Source: Planctomycetaceae bacterium
GTDB taxonomy: Bacteria > Planctomycetota > Planctomycetia > Pirellulales > Pirellulaceae
Length of the DNA stretch: 58,177 nucleotides
Assembly (NCBI GenBank): GCA_002709045.1
Contig: PAPJ01000032.1
Span: forward strand, 1-58,177
Reading direction: 5' to 3'
Shown here: in pieces, positions 27,163-36,905 of the stretch
Position numbering within the stretch: position 1 is the first letter of the stretch
Layout of the letters: every line of letters starts with the position of its first letter
Translations under genes and position numbers: made by a program
The notes under the pieces: generated by a model
What the model saw: the letters and a program-made list of their open reading frames with translations, nothing else
Told to the model about the DNA's origin: nothing
Databases searched by the model: none

Positions 27163-27360
27163 ATGGTTCGACTAGATCCCACACCAGTTCAAATTCAACA
27201 ACGCTGTCAGGAAATTCGTAACGAATGGACCGCTGACGAATTTCGTCGACGATCCGCGCCCAAATCGCTTGCGGTTTGGATGCCGAAATTACGGCGTTGG
27301 GCATTTTTAACGCATGACGAGGTTGGTCTTTTACATAATAACGGCGAGCATATGAATTAA
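27163..27360 (+). CDS. Small basic protein of unknown function, sigma-54-driven
   Basis: A 65-residue protein with a full ribosome site AAAGGAG (27148-27154) nine bases before the ATG. The sequence (IQQRCQEIRNEWTADEFRRR in the first half, then WMPKLRRWAF) is mostly helical and basic, without Cys pairs or membrane segments. The IRxxWTxxExxRR pattern recalls short anonymous planctomycete proteins, but I cannot name a family. It is flanked by a sigma-54 promoter and a strong terminator, so it is a self-contained, conditionally expressed transcript. A role as a small regulatory or adaptor protein is only a guess. Confidence 0.75.
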   Translation: MVRLDPTPVQIQQRCQEIRNEWTADEFRRRSAPKSLAVWMPKLRRWAFLTHDEVGLLHNNGEHMN

Positions 27361-27395
27361 ATCACCGAAACCGTCGCAAAAACAATCAACACTAG

Positions 27396-27456
27396 AACGC
27401 TCTTAGTGAATCCCGTTATAAGTTTCTCCTATCGGGATTACTAAGGGCGTTTTATT
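27396..27456 (+). terminator. Strong rho-independent terminator
   Basis: A long stem pairs 27396-27415 with 27433-27451, broken only by one bulged G and one G:U wobble, with a 17-base loop and TTTTATT at the end. It lies 36 bases after the small gene and isolates it from the DUF1501 gene. Confidence 0.85.
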
Positions 27457-27566
27457 CAATCTGGTAACGATAAACAGCTATTTATTAATTGTGGCGACTT
27501 TTGATAACCTAACGTAAGGTAAGATAACGCCTACTGCCTAACCCTATAGGATCCCCCCGAACTCAA

Positions 27567-28967
27567 ATGCTCACCATAACAGACGTCCGTTCCACAAAGA
27601 CATGCGACGGGTACTCACGACGTGATTTCATTCGCATCGGTGGTGCGGGATTGGGTAGTCTGACCCTTCCCAGCCTTCTGGCGGCTAATGAACAACCTGG
27701 GTTTGTAAAAGACCGTGCTGTAGTCTTATTGTTTTTGCAGGGTGGGCCATCCCACATTGAATTCTTTGATCCTAAGATGACCGCGCCGCCAGAGATTCGG
27801 AGCATCACCGGAGAAATTCAAACCCGCACTCCCGGTATTACTTTTGGTTCCACCTTCCCACAGTTAGCTGGGATGACAGATAAATTCACGATCCTGCGAT
27901 CATATCAAAGCCGTAATTCGGGGCACACTTATCAGGACGTCGTCAGTGCAAAAAACCCGTTTAAGGCAACGATGAGCTCTATCTATTCGCGAATTTCCGG
28001 CACCAACAATCCGGTAACGGGACTTCCATCCAACGTCCTGCTCAAGCCTGAAGCTATTAGGCCTGAGCTTAAACTCGGTAGCAATTTCGAAACCAATGCA
28101 CTTCCCGGCCTTACTTCGCCCGGTTCACTGGGACAGAACTACATGGCTTTCGATCCAGCCGGAGGCAGTGAACTGAAAGACAATCTGGAATTAAAAATAC
28201 CAGCATCTCGTTTTACAGATCGCCGATCACTGCTCAGCCGACTAGATCATATTCGACGGTTCGCCGACACCAGTGGTCTACTGGAGGGTGCTTCCAAGTT
28301 TCAACAACAAGCATTTGATGTAATTGCTCAGGGTGTGGCTGATGCTTTTGATCTAGGACAGGAATCTCCGGAGACACTTACGGCTTACGATACCACCGGC
28401 TATTTCAATATGCGGGACCTTAATCGCCACGGCGATTTACGCCGAACGTCAAATTTGCTTGGGCATCAAATGCTTTTGGCCCGACGTCTCGTAGAACGTG
28501 GCTGCGGGTTCGTCACCGTATCAGATTGTGGTTGGGACCATCACGCAAACGGAAACAGTCCAAAAAACATGACTGCTTTTCCAGCAATGTCGCGCCAGGT
28601 GGACCACGCAGTGGCCGCTTTTATTCAGGATTTATTTAACCGCGGCCTCGAGGATAAGGTTTTGTTGATTGTAACCGGCGAGATGGGTCGTACTCCGCGA
28701 ATCAATAAGAACGGGGGGCGGGACCATTGGGGTAACCTAACTAGTTTATTGATGGCCGGAGCAGGTATTAAGCCCGGCCAGGTAATTGGACAAAGCGACC
28801 GCCAGGCGGGCGAACCGCTTGGCACAGCCTACGAGCCAAAACACCTTTTGGGAACCGTCTTGCGAACATTCTTCGATATAGGTGAATTGCGTCTGCAATC
28901 ACAATTTCCAGCGGACCTGATCCGCCTCGCAGAAGAAACACCTGTTATCGACCCGCTAATTTCCTAA
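27567..28967 (+). CDS. DUF1501 protein, Tat-exported
   Basis: The N-terminus holds a twin-arginine-type signal (SRRDFIRIGGAGLGSLTLPS, about 19-38). The rest matches the DUF1501 family: VVLLFLQGGPSHIEFFDPK near 52, the long central region, ERGCGFVTVSDCGWDHH, and the C-terminal VTGEMGRTPRIN and GGRDHWGN blocks. DUF1501 proteins share the alkaline-phosphatase/sulfatase superfamily fold but lack the formylglycine Cys motif, and their reaction is unknown. They are very abundant in planctomycetes, commonly beside haem-binding CxxCH proteins. Here no such partner is adjacent. A weak AGGATC ribosome site precedes the start. Confidence 0.9.
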   Translation: MLTITDVRSTKTCDGYSRRDFIRIGGAGLGSLTLPSLLAANEQPGFVKDRAVVLLFLQGGPSHIEFFDPKMTAPPEIRSITGEIQTRTPGITFGSTFPQLAGMTDKFTILRSYQSRNSGHTYQDVVSAKNPFKATMSSIYSRISGTNNPVTGLPSNVLLKPEAIRPELKLGSNFETNALPGLTSPGSLGQNYMAFDPAGGSELKDNLELKIPASRFTDRRSLLSRLDHIRRFADTSGLLEGASKFQQQAFDVIAQGVADAFDLGQESPETLTAYDTTGYFNMRDLNRHGDLRRTSNLLGHQMLLARRLVERGCGFVTVSDCGWDHHANGNSPKNMTAFPAMSRQVDHAVAAFIQDLFNRGLEDKVLLIVTGEMGRTPRINKNGGRDHWGNLTSLLMAGAGIKPGQVIGQSDRQAGEPLGTAYEPKHLLGTVLRTFFDIGELRLQSQFPADLIRLAEETPVIDPLIS

Positions 28968-28978
28968 GAACTTGTATC

Positions 28979-30217
28979 TTAAAGGCTGAAGTTTACACGT
29001 TTTTTGTACAAATAAATGCAACCCGCCGCAAAAATCAGGAACACCAGGTTGTAAAACACAATGGGCTCCCATTTCAACCATGAATCCCCAAAGATCGGCT
29101 CTAAAATCGGCTCGAGATGTTTGTCGACTTCGGTGCGAAAAACCACACCACATGCGCGTTCTAAAATATATAAAAGGGCACTTAGTCCTCCCAAAGCAAT
29201 CAACGGGAAACACACTTTCTCTGCATGTTTAATCTTCATAAACACCACGGCAATGGCAAGCAAGCCGAAGACAATTCCGCATGCTAATAAAATATGAGTC
29301 GGCGACGCAAGTCGGGGAACAGCAGGTAAACCAAGTAACTGGAAAGCGCCACTAAGGCTAATAAATGACGACGAAATAATGACCAGATTAATCATCGTCC
29401 GACTCGCACTGCTGGCATTCAACCACAACGCGGCTGCCGCCATTCCAAGTAGATAAACTCCAATATAGGCCACGAAATTTACTTCACTGTAGTTCTTATA
29501 TTCGCCATCCAATCCGCTATTACGCACCGACATCGGCAATAATCGATTAAGAGCAGCGGCCATTCTATCTAATACTCCGGATTCATAATCCCAGACAGAT
29601 TTTTCATCGTCCTGTTCAACAACTTCTGATTGCTCGGTCGACTTCTCGTTTTCAGTAATATCCTCTGCAGCAAACGAATACTGAACGATCGTCCAATGAA
29701 TTGCCAAAAATAATAAACCGACTGGTAGTAAAATCGTCGCTTTTCGCATGGGAAGGAATAATAAGAGTCTTCCCACAAACGTTAACACTCCAAGCCACAC
29801 CAATAACGAGTTACCGGGTAACACCGTCGTGCTGCTTTCAAGCGATTCGACGATAATTCCTGCTGCGACTAACATAACTGAGGCGGTAAGGCTCTTTACA
29901 ATTAGTACAATATTCCTGCTGTTGGATTCGGTGGTTTCCATCCGTATAAAAGCAAGACAACCACTCAGGAAAATCACTATTTCAATAAAAAAGTCCCAAC
30001 TCACAGGAAACCGTTTAACCGACAATCCGCCCCTAGCGGCTTCTATTTCATATCCATACCAACTGCTCGCAGTCGTTTGGGTGTGCCACCGAACCAACTC
30101 GGGTTTAATCGCAGAATAATTTTGCGACAAAGGTTTAAGCCCAAAAGCATGAGAACAATACCATGCCACTAGCGTCCCCAGTATTATTTTGAATATTACC
30201 GCCTTGTTGTCGTTCAT
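28979..30217 (-). CDS. Polytopic membrane protein of unknown function
   Basis: The 412-residue protein has about ten hydrophobic segments, with a charged, Glu-rich extramembrane loop around 185-215 (ITENEKSTEQSEVVEQDDEK). A pattern of conserved-looking polar residues appears near the end (ERACGVVFRTEVDKHLEP), but I cannot tie it to a family; a transporter, a cytochrome-assembly-like protein or a divergent VanZ relative are all possible. It lies 12 bases downstream of the M24 peptidase gene on the same strand, and is probably co-transcribed with it. Its 3' end faces the DUF1501 gene. Confidence 0.6.
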   Translation of the reverse strand: MNDNKAVIFKIILGTLVAWYCSHAFGLKPLSQNYSAIKPELVRWHTQTTASSWYGYEIEAARGGLSVKRFPVSWDFFIEIVIFLSGCLAFIRMETTESNSRNIVLIVKSLTASVMLVAAGIIVESLESSTTVLPGNSLLVWLGVLTFVGRLLLFLPMRKATILLPVGLLFLAIHWTIVQYSFAAEDITENEKSTEQSEVVEQDDEKSVWDYESGVLDRMAAALNRLLPMSVRNSGLDGEYKNYSEVNFVAYIGVYLLGMAAAALWLNASSASRTMINLVIISSSFISLSGAFQLLGLPAVPRLASPTHILLACGIVFGLLAIAVVFMKIKHAEKVCFPLIALGGLSALLYILERACGVVFRTEVDKHLEPILEPIFGDSWLKWEPIVFYNLVFLIFAAGCIYLYKKRVNFSL

Positions 30218-30229
30218 TAACTTTAACTC

Positions 30230-31606
30230 CTAAACTCCTAGTGAGTCGAATTCCGGGGCGCGTTTCATTAGGGACTCTACATCATCCAACTCCAAAGCCG
30301 CTTCAGCAGTCAGATTGATGTAGCCCTCTGCAGTAATAACGATTGTATCTTCTACACGAATATATAATTGTTCCTCGGCAATCCACATTTGTGGATCCAG
30401 AGCGAAGGCCAGGCCGGGTTTGATTGGCTGGCCAAAATATTGACCGTTGTCATGCACGGCCATCCCGACCGTATGGGAACAATGTCCTTTGAACTCTAAG
30501 ACGTCGCGCGCCGCCTGTTTATAAATCGGCTTAGACCAGTGCCATGTTTCGACGAGTCTCTCTCCTTTCTCTTTCGCGTTCAAATGAATTTCTTCAGGAG
30601 TTAGTCCGGGTTTTATTACGGAAAGTAATATTTTGTGATATTCAACCACAAATCCATATAATTCTCGCTGCACTGCTGAATAGGTTCCGTTGACCGGCCA
30701 CATCCTGCCAATATCACTAGTGTAATAATGAAGGTCGGGTGCATAGTCCATAATTACCAGATCACCCTCTTGCAATTCAGAGTTGTTTCGAAAGTAATGA
30801 GCGTTCCAAATATTTTCACCGCCGGCGATAATAGGGCGGTATCCACCTCCCGCCGCACCCGCCGCCAGAAAAACACATTCCGCAATCGCACCCAATTGAT
30901 ACTCATAAATACCCTGTTTAGTTGCCTGCATTGCCAGATTAACAGCGGCTGCGGTGATCGCACCGGCCCTAGTCATCCATGAAACCTCTTCCGTATCCTT
31001 ATAAAGCCGCATATCTTTTAGTATTTTTTCGAGATGGCTATCATTCCCACGTTCACTATTTATCTGGTCTAGTACCATTCGTTGACGGGTTACGCGATTA
31101 TCAAACGGATCTTTGCGCTGGCTATGTAACGCATGTTTAAGGGTATCCTGGCATGCCTGACGACCTTCCTGATATTCATTTGCTGCATAGATCTTAGACG
31201 CGCGCGAGCATGTCTCATTTAATGCCAATAGTGGTTTAACATTTTCAATGCCGGTCATCTCGCGAATGTACAGGCGGTCCGATAAGCTGAGGATCGGGCC
31301 TTCACTTCGTTCCATTCGTTCATCTAATGGTTCGACAAAAAGTGTGCTGATTCCTGTGCCCCCTTCTATCGACAAATAACTGTGCGGCACTTCGGTACCG
31401 GTGAGATAATAAAAATCGTTATATTGACGAAATAAATCAAAGGCACCCGTTGCTGGTGCACCAATAAATACAGCCAACTCACTGGCGGCCAGTGCGCCGG
31501 CAATTTGTTTACGTCTATTGGTCAGGGTTTCCCGACTGTAAGTTGCCCGATAAAACGGAACACGTTCTCGATTGTTCATAAGGTAATCCATAGGTGCAAA
31601 CCGCAT
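30230..31606 (-). CDS. M24-family peptidase (Xaa-Pro aminopeptidase-like)
   Basis: The 458-residue protein has the N-terminal creatinase/prolidase-type domain and the C-terminal pita-bread domain with a binuclear metal site: Asp287 (VIMDYAPD), Asp298 (TSDIGR), His378 (CSHTVGMAVHD) and Glu419 (VEDT). The fifth ligand, Glu in the usual TxEPG motif, is Asp404 here (ALDPQMW), a conservative but unusual change. The enzyme would remove an N-terminal residue before proline from peptides in the cytoplasm. The start is uncertain; later Met codons at residues 6 and 10 are alternatives. It is followed closely by a membrane protein gene. Confidence 0.85.
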   Translation of the reverse strand: MRFAPMDYLMNNRERVPFYRATYSRETLTNRRKQIAGALAASELAVFIGAPATGAFDLFRQYNDFYYLTGTEVPHSYLSIEGGTGISTLFVEPLDERMERSEGPILSLSDRLYIREMTGIENVKPLLALNETCSRASKIYAANEYQEGRQACQDTLKHALHSQRKDPFDNRVTRQRMVLDQINSERGNDSHLEKILKDMRLYKDTEEVSWMTRAGAITAAAVNLAMQATKQGIYEYQLGAIAECVFLAAGAAGGGYRPIIAGGENIWNAHYFRNNSELQEGDLVIMDYAPDLHYYTSDIGRMWPVNGTYSAVQRELYGFVVEYHKILLSVIKPGLTPEEIHLNAKEKGERLVETWHWSKPIYKQAARDVLEFKGHCSHTVGMAVHDNGQYFGQPIKPGLAFALDPQMWIAEEQLYIRVEDTIVITAEGYINLTAEAALELDDVESLMKRAPEFDSLGV

Positions 31607-31700
31607 TCCAGCTATACACGATCGGTATTTATTTTACGATAATATCATCGACCAACATTACATTATTTCATTCTCCTCTACATTAGAATCAAGCATTTTC

Positions 31701-32327
31701 ATGTGGTATATCAAAGACTATCGAGGCAACGAGTCTGGGCCTTATGACTTGGACCAATTACTTGAATTGCTAAAGAAACCAGAGTTAAAAGAAAACGCTA
31801 CGCTTATACGATCCGATGACTGGGGTGGTTGGAAACCCGCGCTGATCGCTTTTCCATTTGATGAATTGGATGCCGTGCCAGACGATTCGACAAGCCCTTC
31901 CGACCTTTCAACACGTCCGGACGAAACCGACTCCAAACGAATATTACCAGCAGTTATTAACCCGCCAATTGCCGCTAGTGACCCTCAACATCATTCTCTT
32001 AATCAAATTGCAAAAGAACTCAATCGTAGCCGTTTGATGATTTTTTTCAGCAGTTTTTACTTTTTAATTCTAACCCTTATTCCGCTGACCCGAGCTGGTG
32101 TTGCCGGTAGCAATTCAGCTTTAACCTTAACCAACACATTAATAGCCTGCGGCGTCATTATGCTACTTCCTCTTGGTAAGCTATTTACCTTAGTTAGAAC
32201 TCCAACGAATCACACACTCGAATCTATTCAAGCCACAGTTTCATTACATCGAGCCTTCTGGACCGCATTCTTTCTTTCGTCAACGTTGTCTGCAGGCATA
32301 TTACTTATTGTATTACTCCTTCTCTGA
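31701..32327 (+). CDS. GYF_2-domain membrane protein
   Basis: The first 60 residues match the bacterial GYF_2 (DUF4339) domain: WYIKDYRGNESGPYDLDQL, then ATLIRSDDWGGWKPAL. Such domains are thought to bind proline-rich or other short peptides. A charged linker follows, then three or four hydrophobic segments (about 112-134, 138-158 and 185-208). GYF_2 membrane proteins are very common in planctomycetes; no specific role is known. It is transcribed divergently from the M24 peptidase gene and is followed 89 bases later by the large haem protein gene. Confidence 0.7.
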   Translation: MWYIKDYRGNESGPYDLDQLLELLKKPELKENATLIRSDDWGGWKPALIAFPFDELDAVPDDSTSPSDLSTRPDETDSKRILPAVINPPIAASDPQHHSLNQIAKELNRSRLMIFFSSFYFLILTLIPLTRAGVAGSNSALTLTNTLIACGVIMLLPLGKLFTLVRTPTNHTLESIQATVSLHRAFWTAFFLSSTLSAGILLIVLLLL

Positions 32328-32416
32328 GAAGTTTTCAACAATGTCCTGAGCAACGTTTTTTCGTATAATTGCATCATTGTGAAAACTTCAAAGCCGTACC
32401 TCTTGATAGATCAAGC

Positions 32417-35400
32417 ATGACGATGAAATCTTTGCTCATTTGCTTAATAATAACGTTTTCAATATCTTCCCACTCTGCGATAGCAGATCAGGGGAACACC
32501 GCGATCACAGCAAAGGTTTCCGCGTCAACACCTTTAACACAGGATTTTATGTTGCAGGCCGGCGAAACGTTTGAAACTACCGTCCGCATTGTCAATCCTT
32601 CCAAATTGTTCCCCAACGCGCGACTGAAAGCCTCTTTCGAGTTGATTAAAGCAAACGATCCGGCTACTGTCCCCCGAGCAAGAGATAAAAATGCCCCCGA
32701 AACCAGAGTGCCTGACGCCTACGGGATTTACAAAGATCCGTCTGCCAACTGGTCAAAGGTCCTACACTCCCATGATCCTGATGTTTATGTCAACTATCGT
32801 GCTCCCGTAGACGGGTTGTACCGTTTGAACGTAAAGGCCGCCGAGGGCAGGCTGGCAATGCATGATTCTAAACGGTGGCGCGAACCCGGGAATATACGCA
32901 ATACCGACGGTCCACCTGCTACTGTCATTTGGCCACCCGATGCTTCAGTGGAAGTGAACTATCAGCTACTAGAGCTTCCTGTTTCCTATCAATTAGGTTC
33001 AAACACCGGGATCGAACTTGAACCAAATGATACGCCTGAACTAGCGCAGCCGATTGTTCTACGGCAATCCATTGCAGATCAGTCCTTTTCTATCCTCGGA
33101 AGCGCTGATGACATTGAATATTTTGATAACGGCAATTTTGGCCATAGTGGCGATGATTGGTTTCGAATCGATTTCAAGGGACCGGAAACCCGTTTGCTTA
33201 CGGTATGCCTTTCTATTCCTGATCAACAGGTAGCAGCTCAGATCCGGGCTTATCGTGTAAATCCAGACGAAGCAGCAAAGGGGCTCGCAAAGTATGTCCC
33301 CGGTCGACTAATTCCGATCGAAGAGTATTCCGTCGGTAAAAACGAAAATGAACGCAATCACCAGCAACAGGAGCAACATCGCATAGCGATCAATCGTCGA
33401 TTGACACCGGGAGAAACGTATTTCCTGAGGGTCGAAGCGAATTCTCCTGCCTATGATCTGGAAATACGTTGCGTCCAACCCGCACCGTTCAAAGATCCCA
33501 GACGGGCAATTCGTCATGGACTTTATGACCATATCGGTCAGGTGGATGCCTGGCTTACAAATCGACCGCGTGGGGCCAGTGTCGACCGTCGAATCCGTGA
33601 CAGTGGAAATCTACTCGGCACCAACTGTATGAGTTGCCATACTCAGTCCGGCGTATGGGGGCCAGCTGTTCCCTTTGAAAACGGATATCGGCCGCAGAAT
33701 GTTCAGCTTTGGCGACACCTCATTAATACATGTTATCAATCGCTTCGCCCGACGAATGTCCTTAAAGATGCAGCCAATAATACCAGCCTTGCTCCACTTG
33801 ACCTTGGTGACGGCCCCGCCGGAACCAGAGTAGCGGGCCACGCAATTGTCGCCTTGGAACGGGTTGTTACGCCTCGTAAATTACAGAGTAAACAACAACT
33901 CAGAACAGCAAATTTTGTCCTTCAATCCGCCGATCCCGGAGGGATTAACGCAGCCGGTCCCGGGGCGAACGTTGGACAAGGAGTGGTCTATAACTATACC
34001 GGTGAGATTTTAGCCCGCGCATGGAAGGAACATAAGGAAATACGCTTCCTGCGTGCACTTGAAGAAAAGGCGGCGAAACTATTGCAAATTAATGTCAAAT
34101 ACTCCGACGATCTGGGGCATCGCATTGAATTCTATAAACGTTATTTTCCTCAGGATTACGTATCTCAGGTTACTGAATTAGCCAACACACAAGCCGATGT
34201 CAATCAGCGCGACGAGCTGATTTCGCGAGCCAAGGATCTTCAATCCCGTATCGACCAACAGGTTGAGGCGGACCGGGAACGATTGTTTCAAACTCAACTT
34301 GAAGATGGTGGCTGGGGATTTAATCCTGGGGAAATGAAGGACGGACGATGGCAGGCGCCGGATGGCACGACGTCAGATCCAAGTCCAACCTCTACCTCGT
34401 TATTAGCCTTTCATGCATTAGATTTGCCTGTGGACCATCCAGCCGTTAAGGCAACGATTGACAATCTTCTGAGAAATCAAAAACCCACGGGAATGTGGAA
34501 AATCGCATCGCAGACAGGTTTCGTGTCCACTAGCTACGCACTGAATGCTCTATCACGTTATTTTCCAGAGGAAGAATATGTGATTGATGCTTCCAACTAC
34601 TCCGTACGGCCTGACGCACCCGTCGATACCATTGTTTCCGCACTGCGGCGCATTTATATCGATGCGACACCTGAAACTGTGAAACACGCCGCAACTCTGA
34701 CGACCCACAGGTTAGCTATCGTTCGCTATTATGCCGCCTTATCTTTAGGTGCGGTTCATAAATCAGTCTATGTTGATCAACTTATAACCCTTCTTGGCGA
34801 TCGCTCAAAACAGGTTCGTGAGGCGGCTCACTGGGCACTGCGGCAGACGTTAATTGACGATCATGGTTGGACTCAGGTTTTAGCCGCCGCCAAAACCGGG
34901 GATGATTTCACGCGCGAGGCAGCCTTACGTTCACTGGTGATGCTTGTAGATACCGAATTACCCGACGCATCCATAGACCATACGGCATTAACTTCCACAC
35001 TAAATCATGCTCTCAATAACGATCCCCACCCCGCGGTACGTTCCTGGGCGATGCGTAGTGCCTGGCAATGGTGGGTCTGGAATCCAATAACGCGACAGGC
35101 AATCAATAGCGCATGGATTCGGCTTTTAAGTCGTCCTGAATCCGAAGCGCTAACAGAACTTACTTTGCGTTATCAGAGTCATGCATTGTTTGTAGTCAAC
35201 GGGCATATCGCGAATGGTTCGCGTGAGCATCAATACAAAGAACTTGCCTCGTTGTTCGTTGAATTGCGCGAATTACGTGCAGAGGCGAAAAACTCCGATC
35301 ATGACACGTTCCATCGTTTAACCGAACGTCTTGTCGCCATCGCCTCCACATTCCACAAACAACGAGGAGGGGATGGAGGTCCCGGCCAGCTCGGTTACAC

Positions 35401-36799
35401 CACCGCTTTCGCCGACGAGCTTTTTGGAAACGCAGTGATCGATCATCTGGCTACCATTCAGGAACGAAATCCGACCGATTATGGTCCAGTTTTTCTTTCA
35501 ACCATTGAAGGTTCGGCAAACATTCCTAATGAAGACCTGCAAGAGATACTCGTCGATCTATCAATCAACGGGCCTGAGCATATTCGGCCACTGGCCTCAG
35601 AATCTATAAGTGATCCGCGACTTGTATCGCTGATCGCGGTTCCTGAACAACTCGAGCCCATGATTGCACAACTTTGGCGCGGAGCATTAGATCCTCCACG
35701 ACGAAAGGAGCTCTCCGAGCCGATCCTTAAGATGTTCGCCAAAGTACGTTGGATTATCCCTCAAAGTGAGGAACAAAAGGATGAAATCCTGCATTTCCTT
35801 ATCCCTAACCTCGACGGTTATCTGACCGATATCCAGTTAAATCAGATCACCGATGATGCCAAAAAGGTGGAAGCTATCAAATTACGTGATGCTGCCTGGT
35901 ATGTCGCCGATAGACTTGGTCAGGCGGTAGCTGAAAATCCAGATCTTCATTTTGAAAATGTAATTCATGCGTTGCCGAAAACGATTGAGAACGATGCATA
36001 CGCGCACTACTGGATGCAGAGTGTCCCCTGGTTACTTGAATACAAGAAAGAGTTACCAGAGGTTGTAAAAGACAAGAAAAGTCTGCCACCCATAGATTTA
36101 TACGAAGAACTTCGTACTCGAGCATTATCAGTCTTTCTTAATCAACTTTCAGAGCAAGCCGATATACGGACTCGGCAGTTAGGAGTCGATCTGGCGAATC
36201 GAACATCTATGAAACGGAATCCTGAGATTCTGGTGGCATTAGAAGCACTACAAACGTTTGAAACTGACAAGAAGGTACTGGAAAATTCCCGGAAAGTTCT
36301 GTCACAAAGCCAGGGTGCTTTCAAGGCGTCGTTACTAACGGCGATCTCCAAAGAGCCTGACCATGGATTTGAGCGTAAGGGTGATACTGTTCAAATACCG
36401 GAAGATTTTTTTAATGACATCGTTTATTTTCGGGATTACGTCATGCCAGAAATGACGAAGGTACTTCGGGGTGATGAAAGGTCTTGCATGATCTGTCATG
36501 GAGAACCAGGACGTGTACCATCACTTGAACTACACCCTCCGGATCAGGTCGGTTTCCTACCAGTCGATCAGTTACTGATCAACTATCGGATTCTGCAACA
36601 TCGCGTAAACATTGAAGATATTATGAATTCCAAACTCATCCGTAAACCACTGAATGTCCAGACAGGCGAAGAAGATGGCCATCAGGGAGGCCGACGCTAC
36701 CAGCCAAATGATTCTGGATACCTGATTCTGAAGACCTGGGTTAATAATCAGGTAAATATTCAGGGAAGCTACGGGCTTCCTGTTCGCAATACAAAATAA
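32417..36799 (+). CDS. Very large secreted protein with two CxxCH haem motifs, a cyclase-like toroid and HEAT-like repeats
   Basis: I start at the ATG at 32417, which gives a clean signal peptide (MTMKSLLICLIITFSISS). The 1460-residue protein begins with a region of two pre-peptidase-C-like beta domains (to about 375). Two haem c motifs are visible: NCMSCH near 402 and SCMICH near 1355, close to the C-terminus. Between them lies DGGWGFNPGEMKDGRW near 630 with TSTSLLAFHAL and GFVSTSYALNAL, which resembles the alpha/alpha toroid of squalene-cyclase-type proteins, followed by HEAT-like helical pairs (about 740-900: RLAIVRYYAALSLGAV, QVREAAHWALRQ). Function is unknown. It would be a secreted multihaem protein. 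Confidence 0.75.
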   Translation: MTMKSLLICLIITFSISSHSAIADQGNTAITAKVSASTPLTQDFMLQAGETFETTVRIVNPSKLFPNARLKASFELIKANDPATVPRARDKNAPETRVPDAYGIYKDPSANWSKVLHSHDPDVYVNYRAPVDGLYRLNVKAAEGRLAMHDSKRWREPGNIRNTDGPPATVIWPPDASVEVNYQLLELPVSYQLGSNTGIELEPNDTPELAQPIVLRQSIADQSFSILGSADDIEYFDNGNFGHSGDDWFRIDFKGPETRLLTVCLSIPDQQVAAQIRAYRVNPDEAAKGLAKYVPGRLIPIEEYSVGKNENERNHQQQEQHRIAINRRLTPGETYFLRVEANSPAYDLEIRCVQPAPFKDPRRAIRHGLYDHIGQVDAWLTNRPRGASVDRRIRDSGNLLGTNCMSCHTQSGVWGPAVPFENGYRPQNVQLWRHLINTCYQSLRPTNVLKDAANNTSLAPLDLGDGPAGTRVAGHAIVALERVVTPRKLQSKQQLRTANFVLQSADPGGINAAGPGANVGQGVVYNYTGEILARAWKEHKEIRFLRALEEKAAKLLQINVKYSDDLGHRIEFYKRYFPQDYVSQVTELANTQADVNQRDELISRAKDLQSRIDQQVEADRERLFQTQLEDGGWGFNPGEMKDGRWQAPDGTTSDPSPTSTSLLAFHALDLPVDHPAVKATIDNLLRNQKPTGMWKIASQTGFVSTSYALNALSRYFPEEEYVIDASNYSVRPDAPVDTIVSALRRIYIDATPETVKHAATLTTHRLAIVRYYAALSLGAVHKSVYVDQLITLLGDRSKQVREAAHWALRQTLIDDHGWTQVLAAAKTGDDFTREAALRSLVMLVDTELPDASIDHTALTSTLNHALNNDPHPAVRSWAMRSAWQWWVWNPITRQAINSAWIRLLSRPESEALTELTLRYQSHALFVVNGHIANGSREHQYKELASLFVELRELRAEAKNSDHDTFHRLTERLVAIASTFHKQRGGDGGPGQLGYTTAFADELFGNAVIDHLATIQERNPTDYGPVFLSTIEGSANIPNEDLQEILVDLSINGPEHIRPLASESISDPRLVSLIAVPEQLEPMIAQLWRGALDPPRRKELSEPILKMFAKVRWIIPQSEEQKDEILHFLIPNLDGYLTDIQLNQITDDAKKVEAIKLRDAAWYVADRLGQAVAENPDLHFENVIHALPKTIENDAYAHYWMQSVPWLLEYKKELPEVVKDKKSLPPIDLYEELRTRALSVFLNQLSEQADIRTRQLGVDLANRTSMKRNPEILVALEALQTFETDKKVLENSRKVLSQSQGAFKASLLTAISKEPDHGFERKGDTVQIPEDFFNDIVYFRDYVMPEMTKVLRGDERSCMICHGEPGRVPSLELHPPDQVGFLPVDQLLINYRILQHRVNIEDIMNSKLIRKPLNVQTGEEDGHQGGRRYQPNDSGYLILKTWVNNQVNIQGSYGLPVRNTK

Positions 36800-36905
36800 T
36801 CGGTCAATATCGACTTACAGATCTGATAACTATTGATCAGAATTCAGCAACAGTTAATGGCACTAACCCGGCTAACGAGAGAATCATTTATCAGGAACCT
36901 TCGTA

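Noticed and set aside
36823..36840. CTGAT/ATCAG hairpin after the large haem protein gene
   Set aside because: Only five pairs and no T-run, so it is not supported as a terminator.
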